Assembly (NCBI RefSeq): GCF_017741935.1
Contig: NZ_JAGHMH010000015.1
Location: 1 to 64,000, forward strand
Length of the DNA stretch: 64,000 nt
Direction of reading: 5' to 3'
Origin: Rhizobium sp. 16-449-1b
Lineage (GTDB): Bacteria > Pseudomonadota > Alphaproteobacteria > Rhizobiales > Rhizobiaceae
The notes below the pieces were generated by a model. The model was not told where the DNA came from. It did no database searches and saw only the letters and a program-made list of their open reading frames with translations. Within the stretch, counting starts at the first letter, position 1; each line of letters starts with the position of its first letter. Of the stretch, positions 26,886 to 36,858 are shown piece by piece. A program made the translations under genes and the position numbers.

Positions 26886-27260
26886 ATGGGCAAGCCGCAT
26901 CCGATCGAGTTGCGTGGGCGAAGGCAATAGTCATCGGGAAGCCGCCCGGCATTTCAGGGTTTCGCCAAGATTTGTGAATAATATGGTGATCCTGAAGCGA
27001 GTGTCCGGCGCGCTTTCTCCGGCCAGGCAGGGGCATCTGGGTGGCGGCAAACTGACGGGACAGACGGAATGGGTTCGCTCGAGGTTGACCGAGAATGGCA
27101 ATCAGCGCTGGACGAATTGTGCGTCGAGCTTTCAGAGCCTGGTGTGTCGGTCGACGGTCAGCCCGCTTCTACGCAGCCTCGGGCTAAGGCATAAGAAAGC
27201 CTGCAAGCTACCGAGCGGTCGCAGCCGAAGATCTCGCGCTCCCGTGATCTGTGGGCCTGG
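26886..27260 (+). pseudogene. IS630-family transposase fragment with deletion and frameshifts
   Basis: It starts as MGKPHPIELR, typical of IS630 transposases, then loses some bases and resumes at EGNSHREAARHFRVSPRFVN. It continues to LTENG and changes frame to give LDELCVELSEPGVSV. A further change gives KKSLQATERSQPKISRSRDL. The DDE domain is missing. It is clearly dead. Confidence 0.75.
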
Positions 27261-27266
27261 GCATAT

Positions 27267-27301
27267 GCAAGGGCGTGATCTTAGACTTCTCATGCCCTTG
27301 C
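27267..27301. terminator. hairpin at the end of the IS630 remnant
   Basis: Arms GCAAGGGCGTGA (27267-27278) and TCATGCCCTTGC (27290-27301) pair over 12 positions with one G-T mismatch, around an 11-base loop. It lies downstream of the alpha/beta hydrolase on the minus strand and could terminate it. It could equally be part of the IS remnant. Confidence 0.4.
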
Positions 27302-27331
27302 AAGCCGAATACCCCATCTGAGCCTAGACTA

Positions 27332-28120
27332 TCAGATAGATCTTACTCTATTGGCAAGAAACGCCGTGATAAGTGAGGCGACTTCTTGAGGCGCCTCAAG
27401 CGGCAGGAGGTGGCCCACCCCTGGGATGACCGAAAGCTCTGCCCCCGGCAACGACGGCACAACTACCGACCTAAGCAACTCAACGCTGTCGACTTTGTCT
27501 TTTTCCCCACCGATTACCAGCACGGGAACTTCGATTCGATCGAGGTCACCGCTGACATCCTCAGAAATCCCTGCGGCGGGCCAGTGTTGCTTGGCGGCCG
27601 CAGCGCCACCAATGCTGTCATCGATCACCTGATCGTGCAGCGCCTGCGACAAAGGAAGTTCTGTCAAGATGTTATCGACTGTCCACGCGGTCGACTCTCT
27701 TGAGGCATAACCGTTCTTCATCCCTTCACGAACACCCTCCGGCAACGCCTTTCCCTGAGCAGGCGAAGGCGCAACGAGGATCAAGCCCGCCAATCCTACC
27801 GGGCGTCGGGATGCCAGAAGCTGGGCTACCTTGCCGCCCATCGAATGGCCAACCAACACATATCTTTTGAGACCAAGCGAGGAAATCGCCACCTCAATAT
27901 CATTGGCCATGGAGGCGATGTCGTAATCATCGGCGGGGCGATCTGACTTGCCCCAGCCTCGTGCATCGAAGGCAAGGGAACGGACATCGGCTTTCAACGC
28001 CTTGATCACGCTTTTCCAAGTACGCGATGTACCTCCCCAGTAATGCAGGAAAACGATCGCCAGTTCGCCAGCGCCATGCTCGTCAACGTAGAGTTTTATA
28101 CCGTTTACTGTGACATCCAT
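27332..28120 (-). CDS. alpha/beta-fold hydrolase
   Basis: 262 residues. The oxyanion segment is FLHYWGG and the nucleophile elbow is VGHSMGG near residue 95. The acid Asp and the C-terminal His lie in the GGEKDKVDS and PGVGHLLPLEAP segments. This is the haloperoxidase/lactonase/esterase-like group. It is divergent from a LysR-type regulator that probably controls it. The substrate is unknown. Confidence 0.92.
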   Translation of the reverse strand: MDVTVNGIKLYVDEHGAGELAIVFLHYWGGTSRTWKSVIKALKADVRSLAFDARGWGKSDRPADDYDIASMANDIEVAISSLGLKRYVLVGHSMGGKVAQLLASRRPVGLAGLILVAPSPAQGKALPEGVREGMKNGYASRESTAWTVDNILTELPLSQALHDQVIDDSIGGAAAAKQHWPAAGISEDVSGDLDRIEVPVLVIGGEKDKVDSVELLRSVVVPSLPGAELSVIPGVGHLLPLEAPQEVASLITAFLANRVRSI

Positions 28121-28228
28121 CGATTAGTTCTTCCTGTGTTGAAACTCACGACAATCCATTATTCTATTTCTCCCCGGTAGAAAATTCGCTAATTGGTTGA
28201 TGCACTCGATAGCAAAAGGATCGAATGG

Positions 28229-29125
28229 ATGGACCGGTTCCTAGGGCTTTCCGTCTTTGTGGCCGCCGTTGATCATGGCAGCCTTGCCGCAGCGGCACGT
28301 CAGCATGGCATGACCCCTTCCATGGCGGGTAAACACGTCGCGTCGATTGAAGCGACGCTCGGGGTCCGGCTGTTGCACCGCACGACACGAAAGCTACATT
28401 TGACCGAGATAGGGCATGACTATTATCAGCGAAGCAGTGTTATACTTAGTGCTCTGGATGAAGCAGATCGGCACGCGATACAGGGGCAAGACCAACCCCG
28501 CGGGGTGTTGAGAATTACGGCCCCTTCTACGTTTAGCGCTCTGCACCTCGGGGCGCCTGTTGCGGAATACACAAGGCGATATCCAGACGTCTCTGTCGAA
28601 ATGAATCTCGAAGACCGCTTCGTCGATATCATTGAAGGCGGCTTCGATCTGGCGATTCGCATTGGTAGCTTACCTGATTCCAGTCTCGTCGCCCGCCGAT
28701 TCGGTGAGAGCAAAATGGCGGCATGCGCGGCCCCTTCCTATCTCGATAAACACGGTCGCCCTACCGATCCGGCAGATCTCCGTAGGTTCGATCGTCTTGC
28801 CTTCAGCCGCTCAACCTCCGGCGGCGATTGGGGGTTCACCGATCGAAGCGGCAAGACCGTAACGGTGACTGGGCCCGTACGATTGAGGGCAGACAACATT
28901 CAAATGCTGCTGGCTGTCGCATTGGCTGGCGGTGGAATCGCGTACGGCCCGACGTTCGTACTTGGCGATTATCTAGCCAGCGGCGCTCTTGAGCAGGTTT
29001 TGCCAGACTACAGCACCGAGAGTCTCGGCATCCACGCCGTCTATCCAACGACCCGCATGTTGGGCACAAAGGTACGCTGCTTTGTCGATCTTCTTGAAGA
29101 GAGGCTTGGGAATGCTTGTCTGTAG
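28229..29125 (+). CDS. LysR-family transcriptional regulator
   Basis: 298 residues from the ATG preceded by AAAAGGA (a TTG 36 bases upstream is less likely). The N-terminal HTH is SLAAAARQHGMTPSMAGKHV, followed by TTRKLHLTEIG and a substrate-binding domain (RGVLRITAPSTFSALHLGAP onward). It is divergent from the alpha/beta hydrolase at 27332, the usual arrangement for a regulator and its target. Confidence 0.93.
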   Translation: MDRFLGLSVFVAAVDHGSLAAAARQHGMTPSMAGKHVASIEATLGVRLLHRTTRKLHLTEIGHDYYQRSSVILSALDEADRHAIQGQDQPRGVLRITAPSTFSALHLGAPVAEYTRRYPDVSVEMNLEDRFVDIIEGGFDLAIRIGSLPDSSLVARRFGESKMAACAAPSYLDKHGRPTDPADLRRFDRLAFSRSTSGGDWGFTDRSGKTVTVTGPVRLRADNIQMLLAVALAGGGIAYGPTFVLGDYLASGALEQVLPDYSTESLGIHAVYPTTRMLGTKVRCFVDLLEERLGNACL

Positions 29126-29808
29126 ACAGCTTCTCGGCCTAACGGGGGCCGGCCTGTTTGAGCTTCAAGGTCGGAATGCCATTGCGCCGCGCTAGCTTCA
29201 TACGGACGCTACGACCACGCATCGCTGCGGACTATGGAGATAGCGATCAGCAACCTATCAAAATCAATTAGCGCTCCTAGACCATTGGCCAGCGATAACC
29301 AATCGGCTTCTCAGGCGACGCAAAGTGCGTGGGCCGCGCTAATCACTTCTCGAAACCAAACTGCTCCGAAAGAATAGCTGCAGTTCATTGTTGGAAGTAC
29401 CGAAACCGATATAACCGTCTTGGTTGTAGCAGTGCACCAATGAGCAAGATCGAGACTTGTACGATGCCGTCGCGGCCAAGCTCGGCGAACAGATGTCGCC
29501 AGTGACGGGATGGGTACAGCGTCGGCTGATATCAACCGAATTAGATTCAAGCTGGCAGAGCACCTAAAGCGCGAGCAGATCCTTTAAGGAGAGCAGATTG
29601 TCGCCGCTCACACGTATTGGGTGCCCTTGTTATGGCGATTTGCGCGCTGGAGTATTGGTCTCCATATTTCACGCGTACCCGGAGAAGGCAGCGCCATCCC
29701 CGGGTACGGTGATATCCCGATCTACCGTTATGAAATTCTGCGTGATTGCGCTTTTGGCTTGTTTGGACTCGGTTCAAGCGGGTTCTGGCACGCAGTAGAG
29801 CCTCGCCG
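29126..29808. other. gap with no assignable gene
   Basis: 683 bases between the LysR gene and the convergent alpha/beta hydrolase. Open frames on both strands reach about 130 codons, but none has a ribosome site or a recognisable domain. A frame around 29620-29820 on plus (FARWSIGLHISRVPGEG) might be a remnant of something. I cannot name it. Confidence 0.4.
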
Positions 29809-30837
29809 CTACATCTCCCGACGCGATTTGAGTTCATTAGCGCTGTCGATCGGGGGATCGTTGTCCAGAAACGATTGGACCGCCTCAAACACTTGCCAGC
29901 GGCACGTTTCCATAAAGAGCGAATGCGTGCCATCGCCTATTTCTACCCAGCGCTTATACCTTGCGCTGGTCAAAAGCGAAAAATACGCCCTGCTCATGTC
30001 AAGCGGCAAATCCCGGTCGCGTTCAGCGTGGACGATCAAAGTGGGAACGTGAATCTCGGACGGAGAATAGAGAGGTCGGCCAGCCGCCCAGTATTCCCTG
30101 CTGTCTTGAACCGTCCCGTTCGGGGCACGCAAAAGCTGCGGATTTTGCGTCCGGCCCCAGTCATCGGTCGCGAATGTCGCATCGGCCCAGGTCTCGAACC
30201 AATTGGCAGGAAGGATGGCGTCTTGTTTGTCAGCGGGAACACCGTTCAGCCACCGTGCTTTGGCGTCCGCCCGCGAAACAATTCGATAACTCCCGAGCGG
30301 GCCGCCGGTGTCAGACATACTCGGAGTTGTGCGCAACCATTGTGGCGCGAGGAGAACGAGCTTGTTGACGAGATCGTTATGCCCGGCCGTAAAGCTTGCC
30401 ATGATCGTCGTCCCCCAGGACCAACCGATCAGATTGAGTTGCTCAATGCCACGACGCTGACGGATGAAGTTCACCACCCTCTCCACATCGCCCGCCGCGG
30501 TTTCGGTGCGAACGACCGGCAGACCGTCTTCTGCCGGTGCACTCATTTCAGCCGGTCGTGACGAACGGCCATATCCTCGCAGATCGACAAGGTAGGTATC
30601 GTATCCTTGGGCCGCCAGACAATCCATCCAGGAGACCCCATCGAGGGCGAGATCAAAAGACGTAGAGGCAGGATAGGTCGAACCGTGTACAAACAGGACC
30701 GTTCGCTCGGATGCGAACGCCTTCAAACCCGCAACGCGTTTGTTGCGAACGAAGAGCGCAACGTCCTGACGTTCCGTGGGTATCATGAACTCCTGGGTTT
30801 CAATGCTAGACAGATCGTGTTTGGTCGCGAAAGCCAT
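29809..30837 (-). CDS. alpha/beta-fold hydrolase
   Basis: 342 residues, starting after AAGGA. It has FVHGSTYPAS as oxyanion region, LVDLRGYGRSSRP, the nucleophile in LIGWSWGTT, and later VHAERDRDLP and GDGTHSLFME segments with the acid and His. The GWSWG elbow differs from the common GHSMG. It ends an operon with the MHS transporter and the metallo-beta-lactamase-fold hydrolase. Confidence 0.92.
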   Translation of the reverse strand: MAFATKHDLSSIETQEFMIPTERQDVALFVRNKRVAGLKAFASERTVLFVHGSTYPASTSFDLALDGVSWMDCLAAQGYDTYLVDLRGYGRSSRPAEMSAPAEDGLPVVRTETAAGDVERVVNFIRQRRGIEQLNLIGWSWGTTIMASFTAGHNDLVNKLVLLAPQWLRTTPSMSDTGGPLGSYRIVSRADAKARWLNGVPADKQDAILPANWFETWADATFATDDWGRTQNPQLLRAPNGTVQDSREYWAAGRPLYSPSEIHVPTLIVHAERDRDLPLDMSRAYFSLLTSARYKRWVEIGDGTHSLFMETCRWQVFEAVQSFLDNDPPIDSANELKSRREM

Positions 30838-30848
30838 AGTAGAATTCC

Positions 30849-31718
30849 TTAAACGAAGAACCAGTCGAACCCGTCGCCATGCCTGACGACACGACCTGCG
30901 GATGTGTTAGCGAAATGTGCTGTAAATATCACCGCAGCGCGGTCTGCAGCCTCCTCGAGCAGTCGTTGACGAACCGCGCGGGCATCCTCCGGATGTTCAC
31001 AGAACACCGTATTCCAGGCCGGGCGAAAGATCTGGAGCGGCTGATGCATGATGTCACCGCTAAAAATTCCCAGCTCTCCTTTGGACGAGATATGAACTGC
31101 CATGTGTCCGACGCTGTGTCCCGGTGTGGAATGCAGCGAGAGGCCGGGCAAAATCTCGGCGTCATCTCCCACCATGAGCGCCTGGCCGCTTTCGACTACC
31201 GGAAGCACGCTGTCTGCAAAGACGCCCGCGTTAAAGCCTGTGTTCCCGGCCGGACCGGCCCAATGATCGTACTCTTTCTTGGAAAAGACATATACCGCAT
31301 TCGGAAATGTCGGCACCCATCGTCCATCGACGAGCTTGGTATTCCAGCCGCAGTGGTCTGCATGCAAGTGGGTGCAGATCACATAATCCACATCCTCCGG
31401 CTGAACGCCTGCCTCGGCAAGTCGCTGCAGAAACGGAAGGTTTTGCCGGTGAAACCTCGGGGCTGACGGGCGCTCCTTGTGGTTCCCGCCGCAACTGTCG
31501 ATCAGCACAATTTTATTGTCGATGTGAACGACCCACGTATGGATGCTCGCGATAAAGCGGCCTTGCGCGGGATCGAAACAATCCGGGATCATCAGATCGC
31601 GGTATGTTTCCAACAAGCTCGGCTCCCATTCAGGGAACAAGGCTTCAGGAGTGAAACCCGCTCCTTTCTGTTCGACAACCTTGCGGACGGTAATGTCGCC
31701 AATGCAATGAATGCACAT
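30849..31718 (-). CDS. metallo-beta-lactamase-fold hydrolase
   Basis: 289 residues from the ATG after AAGGAG. It carries the zinc motif THLHADHCGW, the later TPGHSVGHM His and SGDIMHQP Asp, and the final FTAHFA His. This is the glyoxalase II/lactonase group, with AHL lactonases and organophosphate hydrolases as relatives. It lies between a metabolite transporter and an alpha/beta hydrolase in one operon, so it probably opens a lactone or ester taken up by that transporter. Confidence 0.9.
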   Translation of the reverse strand: MCIHCIGDITVRKVVEQKGAGFTPEALFPEWEPSLLETYRDLMIPDCFDPAQGRFIASIHTWVVHIDNKIVLIDSCGGNHKERPSAPRFHRQNLPFLQRLAEAGVQPEDVDYVICTHLHADHCGWNTKLVDGRWVPTFPNAVYVFSKKEYDHWAGPAGNTGFNAGVFADSVLPVVESGQALMVGDDAEILPGLSLHSTPGHSVGHMAVHISSKGELGIFSGDIMHQPLQIFRPAWNTVFCEHPEDARAVRQRLLEEAADRAAVIFTAHFANTSAGRVVRHGDGFDWFFV

Positions 31719-31763
31719 CCTTAGTCTCCTTGCCGTCATCGCATCAATGCGAGACCATCATGA

Positions 31764-33431
31764 TCAGGAATGTAGAGGCACGCTTTTCGCGTGTTCTGAA
31801 GGAAGGAAGGTTACGCCAATGACAAATGTCAGGGCTGCGATCACGACCGGATACCAGATCCCGCCATAAATGTTGCCGGTTGCAACTTGCAGCGCTGTAG
31901 CAGCGGCGGGCAGTAGGCCACCAAACCATCCGTTTCCGAGATTGTAGGTAACCGATACCGAGGTATAGCGAATGCGCGATGGAAAAAACTCCGTCAAAGC
32001 CGCGGCAATCGGCCCAAAAGACATGGCGCCAAGCAGGCTCATTATCGTTAGGACAACAAGGACCATGGGGTAGTTGATCTCCTCCGGCTTTGCCGTCGCG
32101 GGATATTTGGCGGTGACAAGGGCTTCCTTGAGCTTCGATTTGAATTGAGCCACGCCATCAGCATCCACAAGGGAGGCGGACTGCAGCGTAGTGTCGCCAA
32201 TCGAGACAGTAGCCGTGGCTCCGGGGCCCGCATCACGCGTCAAGAATGGCACACCGGCATTGAGAAGTGCGTTCTTTGCGACATCGCAGCTCGAAGTGAA
32301 ACGCGATGTGCCGACCGGATTAAATTGAACGGAACACTCGTCAATATTCGCCGCGACAATGATCGGCGCGTTGGCCGTGGCCGCCTCCAAAGCAGGGTTG
32401 GCATAGTGGCCCAGAGCTTTGTAAAGAGGCATGTATCCAAATGCGCCCAGCAGACAAGCAGCGAGAATAATCGGCTTGCGGCCGATCTTGTCACTCATAT
32501 ATCCGGAAATAACAAAGGCCGGCAGACCCAGTACGAGCGCGCACAACACGAGAAGGTTCGCGATTTGCGGATCGACCTTGAGCGTTGCCGTCAGGAATAC
32601 CAGTGCATAGATCTGTCCCGCGACATAAACAACGCTCTGTCCCATGACGACACCGAGGATAGCGACAACAAACAGCTTTACATTTTTTCGTGAGGAGAAG
32701 GTTTCGCGGATCGGCGACTTCGATAGCTCACCGGCTTCCTTCATGGATAGGAACAGGGGGGATTCCTCGAGTTTCAGGCGTATCCAGATTGAGATGGAAA
32801 GCAAGATGCTGGATGCTAGGAACGGAATGCGCCATCCCCATTCGAGAAATGTATCAGCACCCATCATGTTTCGCGTTAGCATCACAACCGCGACCGAAAG
32901 CGCAAAACCCAAGGTTGCGGACGCCTGCAGCCACGCCGTCATCGCGCCTCGTCGCCCCGCAGGTGCATGTTCTGCGACGTATGTGGCGGCCCCCCCATAT
33001 TCACCGCCGATCGCCAATCCCTGCACCATTCTCAAAACCGTGAGGAGCACAGGCGCGAGAATACCCGCCGTCTCGTATGTTGGAAGTAAACCTACAAAGA
33101 TCGTCGACACCCCCATTATGACTATCGTTGCCAAAAAGGTGTGCTTGCGTCCGAACAAATCACCGAGCCGCCCAAAGACCAGCGCTCCGAACGGACGAAC
33201 GACAAAGCCGGTCGCAAACGCAAGAAGTGCGAAGATGTTGGCCGACGTCGCATTCGCACTGGCAAAAAAATTGTGGGCGATGGCCGTCGCCATCGTGATG
33301 TAGAGAAAGAAATCATACCATTCAAAGACCGTTCCGGCGGTTGAAGCCGCGGTGACAAGTCTGGTTTTTCCCGTCTGGATGCGACCGGTTTGATACCGAT
33401 CAGTCGTCATATTATCAGGTAATGGCGTCAT
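31764..33431 (-). CDS. MFS transporter, metabolite:H+ symporter (MHS) family
   Basis: 555 residues from the ATG preceded by AAGGGGAG. MHS hallmarks are GTVFEWYDFFLYITMA, RPFGALVFGRLGDLFGRK and GGEYGGAATYVAEHAP. About 110 residues are inserted after membrane segment 8 or so (ECSVQFNPVG through AKPEEINYP), forming a soluble loop. This longer form is seen in a subgroup of the family. It imports an organic acid or similar compound with protons. A LysR gene is divergent. Confidence 0.94.
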   Translation of the reverse strand: MTPLPDNMTTDRYQTGRIQTGKTRLVTAASTAGTVFEWYDFFLYITMATAIAHNFFASANATSANIFALLAFATGFVVRPFGALVFGRLGDLFGRKHTFLATIVIMGVSTIFVGLLPTYETAGILAPVLLTVLRMVQGLAIGGEYGGAATYVAEHAPAGRRGAMTAWLQASATLGFALSVAVVMLTRNMMGADTFLEWGWRIPFLASSILLSISIWIRLKLEESPLFLSMKEAGELSKSPIRETFSSRKNVKLFVVAILGVVMGQSVVYVAGQIYALVFLTATLKVDPQIANLLVLCALVLGLPAFVISGYMSDKIGRKPIILAACLLGAFGYMPLYKALGHYANPALEAATANAPIIVAANIDECSVQFNPVGTSRFTSSCDVAKNALLNAGVPFLTRDAGPGATATVSIGDTTLQSASLVDADGVAQFKSKLKEALVTAKYPATAKPEEINYPMVLVVLTIMSLLGAMSFGPIAAALTEFFPSRIRYTSVSVTYNLGNGWFGGLLPAAATALQVATGNIYGGIWYPVVIAALTFVIGVTFLPSEHAKSVPLHS

Positions 33432-33532
33432 TTTTCGCTCCCCTTTATTTCGGCCCAAGCCGGATGCTGTTGACTTACTCGACCCTCGAACGATAATTGA
33501 AATCGATTATTTGTATCAGGGGTATAAGCCGC

Positions 33533-34444
33533 ATGGATATCAAGGGGCATGATCTCGGACTCCTCTCTTCGCTGGATGTCCTGTTGGCAGAAGCCAATGT
33601 CACACGCGCAGCTGTTCGGCTTGGCATCAGCCAACCCGCCTTGTCAGCGCAGCTGGCGAGACTGCGTGATATCTTTTCCGACCAGTTGCTTATTCCGGCC
33701 TCGAACGGAAAAGGTATGGTCTTGACCGCCCGCGCAGCCGCCATCAAGCAGCCGTTGAGATCGGCACTCCAGGCGCTCCTGAACACCGTCAATGCTCCGG
33801 AGGCATTCGACCCTTACGCCGCGGTTCGAACATTCACCATCGCGACCAACGACAACGCCGCGACAATGATAGGCGTGCGGCTGATCGAACGCGTTACCTC
33901 AAAGCATTTTTCCGGGCTGAGGGTTGCGTTTCGAAGTGTGGAGGCTGAAAGGCTGCCCTCGCTACTGGAAAGCGGGGAGATTGATCTTGCCTGGGTATCG
34001 CGAAACTCAGTACCAAAAGGGTTCAGCTCGAAGGCAGTTATGCGGGAAGAATTCCGGATGGCGCAGCGCCTGAACCATTCAAGGGGCACTGGATCCCTGA
34101 GCCTTCAGGAGTTCATTCAACTTGAACATGTAGTGGTTTCGACATCCGGGAATTTCAACGGTTTCGTTGATGACTATCTTCTGGATCACGGATACCGAAG
34201 ACGGGTTTCGGTCTCAGTGCAATATTATAGCCTGGTTCCATTCATCCTTGAAAAAACGGATCTCGTTTGCACGCTTCCCGCTCGATTCCTCGACAAATTT
34301 CCGAACATGCTTGAAGGCTTCGTCCTTCCTTTTAGCATTGCTCCATTCAGTTTGTTTGCGACCTGGCATCCCCGATTTGACAAGGAACCCGGACTAAATT
34401 GGCTGCTTCGGGAGATCGACAATCTCCTGCAGGACGTCACCTGA
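33533..34444 (+). CDS. LysR-family regulator (NodD/PnbR-like group)
   Basis: 303 residues from the ATG at MDIKGHDL (a TTG at 33497 is possible). The HTH is NVTRAAVRLGISQPALSAQLARLR. The effector domain starts at RTFTIATNDNAATMIG, resembling the NodD/LinR/PnbR group. It is divergent from the MHS transporter operon and is its likely regulator. Confidence 0.92.
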   Translation: MDIKGHDLGLLSSLDVLLAEANVTRAAVRLGISQPALSAQLARLRDIFSDQLLIPASNGKGMVLTARAAAIKQPLRSALQALLNTVNAPEAFDPYAAVRTFTIATNDNAATMIGVRLIERVTSKHFSGLRVAFRSVEAERLPSLLESGEIDLAWVSRNSVPKGFSSKAVMREEFRMAQRLNHSRGTGSLSLQEFIQLEHVVVSTSGNFNGFVDDYLLDHGYRRRVSVSVQYYSLVPFILEKTDLVCTLPARFLDKFPNMLEGFVLPFSIAPFSLFATWHPRFDKEPGLNWLLREIDNLLQDVT

Positions 34445-34770
34445 GACAGCGGCATAATTGACCTTTGCACGACGCGCAAAGACAACCATTTACAGCTATC
34501 GCCACATTCCATTTTTCACAGCACAGTCAACCAGTCAGGTCATTGAGCCAACGATGTTTTTCTCGTTTGGCGCACCGAAAGATGCCCCTCCGCCTCTTGA
34601 CCCAAGCCCCGGCGAAGAGCACCTGTCGGATCGACGTACCTGACCGTCACGCCTGCTGAACACCGGCTAGCCGTTCGAGCAACAGAGCCTGGTCGGCGAT
34701 ATCGTAACCCCCGCGCACCCAAACCGGTGGCGACCGCGGCGCTAACTGCGCTGATGAGACTTTCGACGTG
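34445..34770. other. gap with no assignable gene
   Basis: 326 bases between the LysR gene and the oxidoreductase end. Only short frames occur (up to about 65 codons) with no known domain. Confidence 0.4.
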
Positions 34771-35772
34771 CTATTTTGCCAAGGTCAGAATAGCTTTTGC
34801 GCCCGGTTTGGCCTCATACGCGATGGCTTCTGCGATCTGGTCGAGGCTGAACGTCTTTCCCAGCCGCGTTCTGAACATGGGATCGGCGATAATTCCGACG
34901 AGGGATGTTAGGGCACTGCGAAGCTTATGAGGGTCCTTGACCGTGGTGCTATTGAAGTTGCTGAACCGCCTCATCGTGATGTTGCTCGTGATGAAGAGCG
35001 ACGATGCAACCGAGACATTGGTCGCCCCCCCGATAACGCCATAGAACGACACTGTGGAATTGACTGGTAGATGCGGGGCGATCCTACTGATAATCTCTCC
35101 ACCTATGCCGTCGAAAACCGCGGTTGTGCCGAGTTTTTCGGCTAACGTCTCAAATCGACTTTCAAAGCCGTCTGTATATGTCTCAATTACATGCTCCACA
35201 CCAAAGCGCCGCAGCTCTTCGCGCGATTTCTCGGAGCGAACCAAAGCAATAAGCGGGATGTTCTTGCTCCTTGCAATCGCGGCGATAGCGAGTCCTGTCG
35301 CTGAAGCTCCGGCTGTAACGATCACGCCTTTGTGGCCTTCGCTGAGCATCTCTTCCAAAAAGGCGTATCCGGTCATCCCATTGACCAACGAACCGCAATA
35401 ATCCTCCACTGAAACATGCTCCGGGAGAAGCAATGCACTGGTGTAGGGTACGACAGCCTGCTCGGACCACAACCCGACTGTATGCTGGCTCGGTGTCAGC
35501 GAGCGGTAGATGGCTACGTTTCTTCCGGCAAACTCAGCTGGGACAGCGCTTCCGATGGAGCGTACTCTTCCGGAAGCCGAGGCGCCCCAGATGTGATAGA
35601 GGCTGGTATTCAGTCCCGACGTTGTCCCCGGTCTGGAAAGAAAGAACTTGTCACCATGGTTGATAGCAGCGGCAACGATATCAACTAGAATGTGTCCACT
35701 CGGCGGAGTTGTGGGTGTCGGGACCTCGCGAACCTCAAGCTGGCGGTTTTCAGCGACGCAGACGGCTTTCAT
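34771..35772 (-). CDS. zinc-free MDR-family (quinone oxidoreductase-like) oxidoreductase
   Basis: 333 residues. The GroES-like N-terminus is followed by a Rossmann fold with VIVTAGASATGLAIAAIAR and FDGIGGEIISRI. The alcohol-dehydrogenase zinc ligands are absent, so it is closer to NADPH:quinone reductases and enoyl reductases. It is divergent from an HxlR regulator, which commonly controls such stress-response oxidoreductases. Confidence 0.9.
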   Translation of the reverse strand: MKAVCVAENRQLEVREVPTPTTPPSGHILVDIVAAAINHGDKFFLSRPGTTSGLNTSLYHIWGASASGRVRSIGSAVPAEFAGRNVAIYRSLTPSQHTVGLWSEQAVVPYTSALLLPEHVSVEDYCGSLVNGMTGYAFLEEMLSEGHKGVIVTAGASATGLAIAAIARSKNIPLIALVRSEKSREELRRFGVEHVIETYTDGFESRFETLAEKLGTTAVFDGIGGEIISRIAPHLPVNSTVSFYGVIGGATNVSVASSLFITSNITMRRFSNFNSTTVKDPHKLRSALTSLVGIIADPMFRTRLGKTFSLDQIAEAIAYEAKPGAKAILTLAK

Positions 35773-35825
35773 CTTCGATTTCTCCTTCCCATGAGATCGG
35801 TTTCGAAGACCATTGGAATACGAGT

Positions 35826-35860
35826 ACTAACGTTTTACAAGTACGGTTATTTTTGTTAGT
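35826..35860. promoter_or_regulatory. possible HxlR operator
   Basis: ACTAAC (35826-35831) and GTTAGT (35855-35860) form an inverted pair, with AGTAC and GTACG motifs between and beside them. They lie just before the HxlR start. HxlR-type regulators often bind GTAC-containing repeats, so this is plausible but untested. Confidence 0.3.
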
Positions 35861-35869
35861 GTAGACACC

Positions 35870-36205
35870 ATGCAGCTTACCAACCCATGTCCTGTGGCAT
35901 TCACGTCCAAAATTCTCGGCGGCCGATGGAAGGCTCGAATCGTGTGGGCTCTAGTCCGCGAGGAACCGCTGCGGTTCTCCGCCATACGCCGGGCGTGCCC
36001 GCCAATCAGCGACCGTATGCTGACGAAAGAACTTCGCGAACTGGAGGAGTGGGGATTGCTCTCCCGGAAGGAATATCCTGTGATCCCGCCGAAAACGGAA
36101 TACTGCCTGACCAGCCTCGGCGAGACTCTCCGGCCCGTCATGCAGTCGATGGCCGACTGGGGCCTGTCCCACAGGTTACAGGTCCTGGATGGCTCTCAAA
36201 GCTAG
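35870..36205 (+). CDS. HxlR-family winged-helix regulator
   Basis: 111 residues. HxlR features are NPCPVAFTSKILGGRWKARI with the conserved N-terminal Cys, LRFSAIRRACPPISDRMLTKELRELEEWGLL and a PPKTEYCLTSLGETLRPV end. The N-terminal Cys may sense thiol-reactive compounds, as in the related quinone and aldehyde sensors. It is divergent from the MDR oxidoreductase. Confidence 0.93.
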   Translation: MQLTNPCPVAFTSKILGGRWKARIVWALVREEPLRFSAIRRACPPISDRMLTKELRELEEWGLLSRKEYPVIPPKTEYCLTSLGETLRPVMQSMADWGLSHRLQVLDGSQS

Positions 36206-36858
36206 CCTGCTTTTCAAAACCCGGACGGTCACTTAAGTGCAGTGCCCCTGCTCGTGTGGCAAGGCCGCTTCCGGCATCGGCGAGAGGTGGTTGGTCAATG
36301 CGCCAATGGCCGACAGCATGCGTGTGAAGCGTCAATCGATTTTCGAGAACTTCTACCGGCATAGCGGAGCCGCCTGCTAATCGAGTCCAAACGATACCAA
36401 CGTGCCAGCCGACAACTATCGATGTGGGCTTGAAGGCGAGTGGCGTCCCAGATCCAGGCCCGAAGGTGGCGCGCCGGGATTTCAAACGACAGGCGGGATT
36501 TCGGACGTCTGAAGAACAGCCGCCTTGTCGTTGAAGCTGACCTCCGGGCAGCAATAACTTCGCCCCAGATCGTTCCTGCTTCACGCTTTATGGAGAGACG
36601 AAAGATTTGGGTCTCGGCAGTGATGACATCATCTCTCGTTTGAGCAATCGAAGAGCGAACTACTCCGAATTGGATAGCGAAAAACGCCGAAACAATGGCG
36701 TGAACAGAGATCGGATCTTCGCTACCTTTGCTACGCCAATACAGCCGCTGCGCATGGCAGGTTTTGACGTACGCGGCCGTTAAAACGGGGATCCACAAAC
36801 CGACGGGAGCCAACGAACCCTCTTGCTTTGAAGATATGGTTGAAGTATCCCGCCTTGT
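36206..36858. other. gap; one weak open frame
   Basis: 653 bases. The best open frame is on minus (36295-36813, 172 codons, starting MAPVGLWIPVLTAAYVKTC). Its first half has a plausible composition but its second half is Arg-rich and unlike protein. It has no recognisable domain and could be a frameshifted relic. Confidence 0.35.

Noticed and set aside
29547..29933. 128-codon minus-strand frame and plus-strand frames in the same gap
   Set aside because: No recognisable domain, no ribosome site; they partly overlap the well-supported hydrolase gene.
36295..36813. 172-codon minus-strand open frame
   Set aside because: Second half is Arg-rich and unlike protein, with no domain and no clear ribosome site. 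Left as part of the gap.
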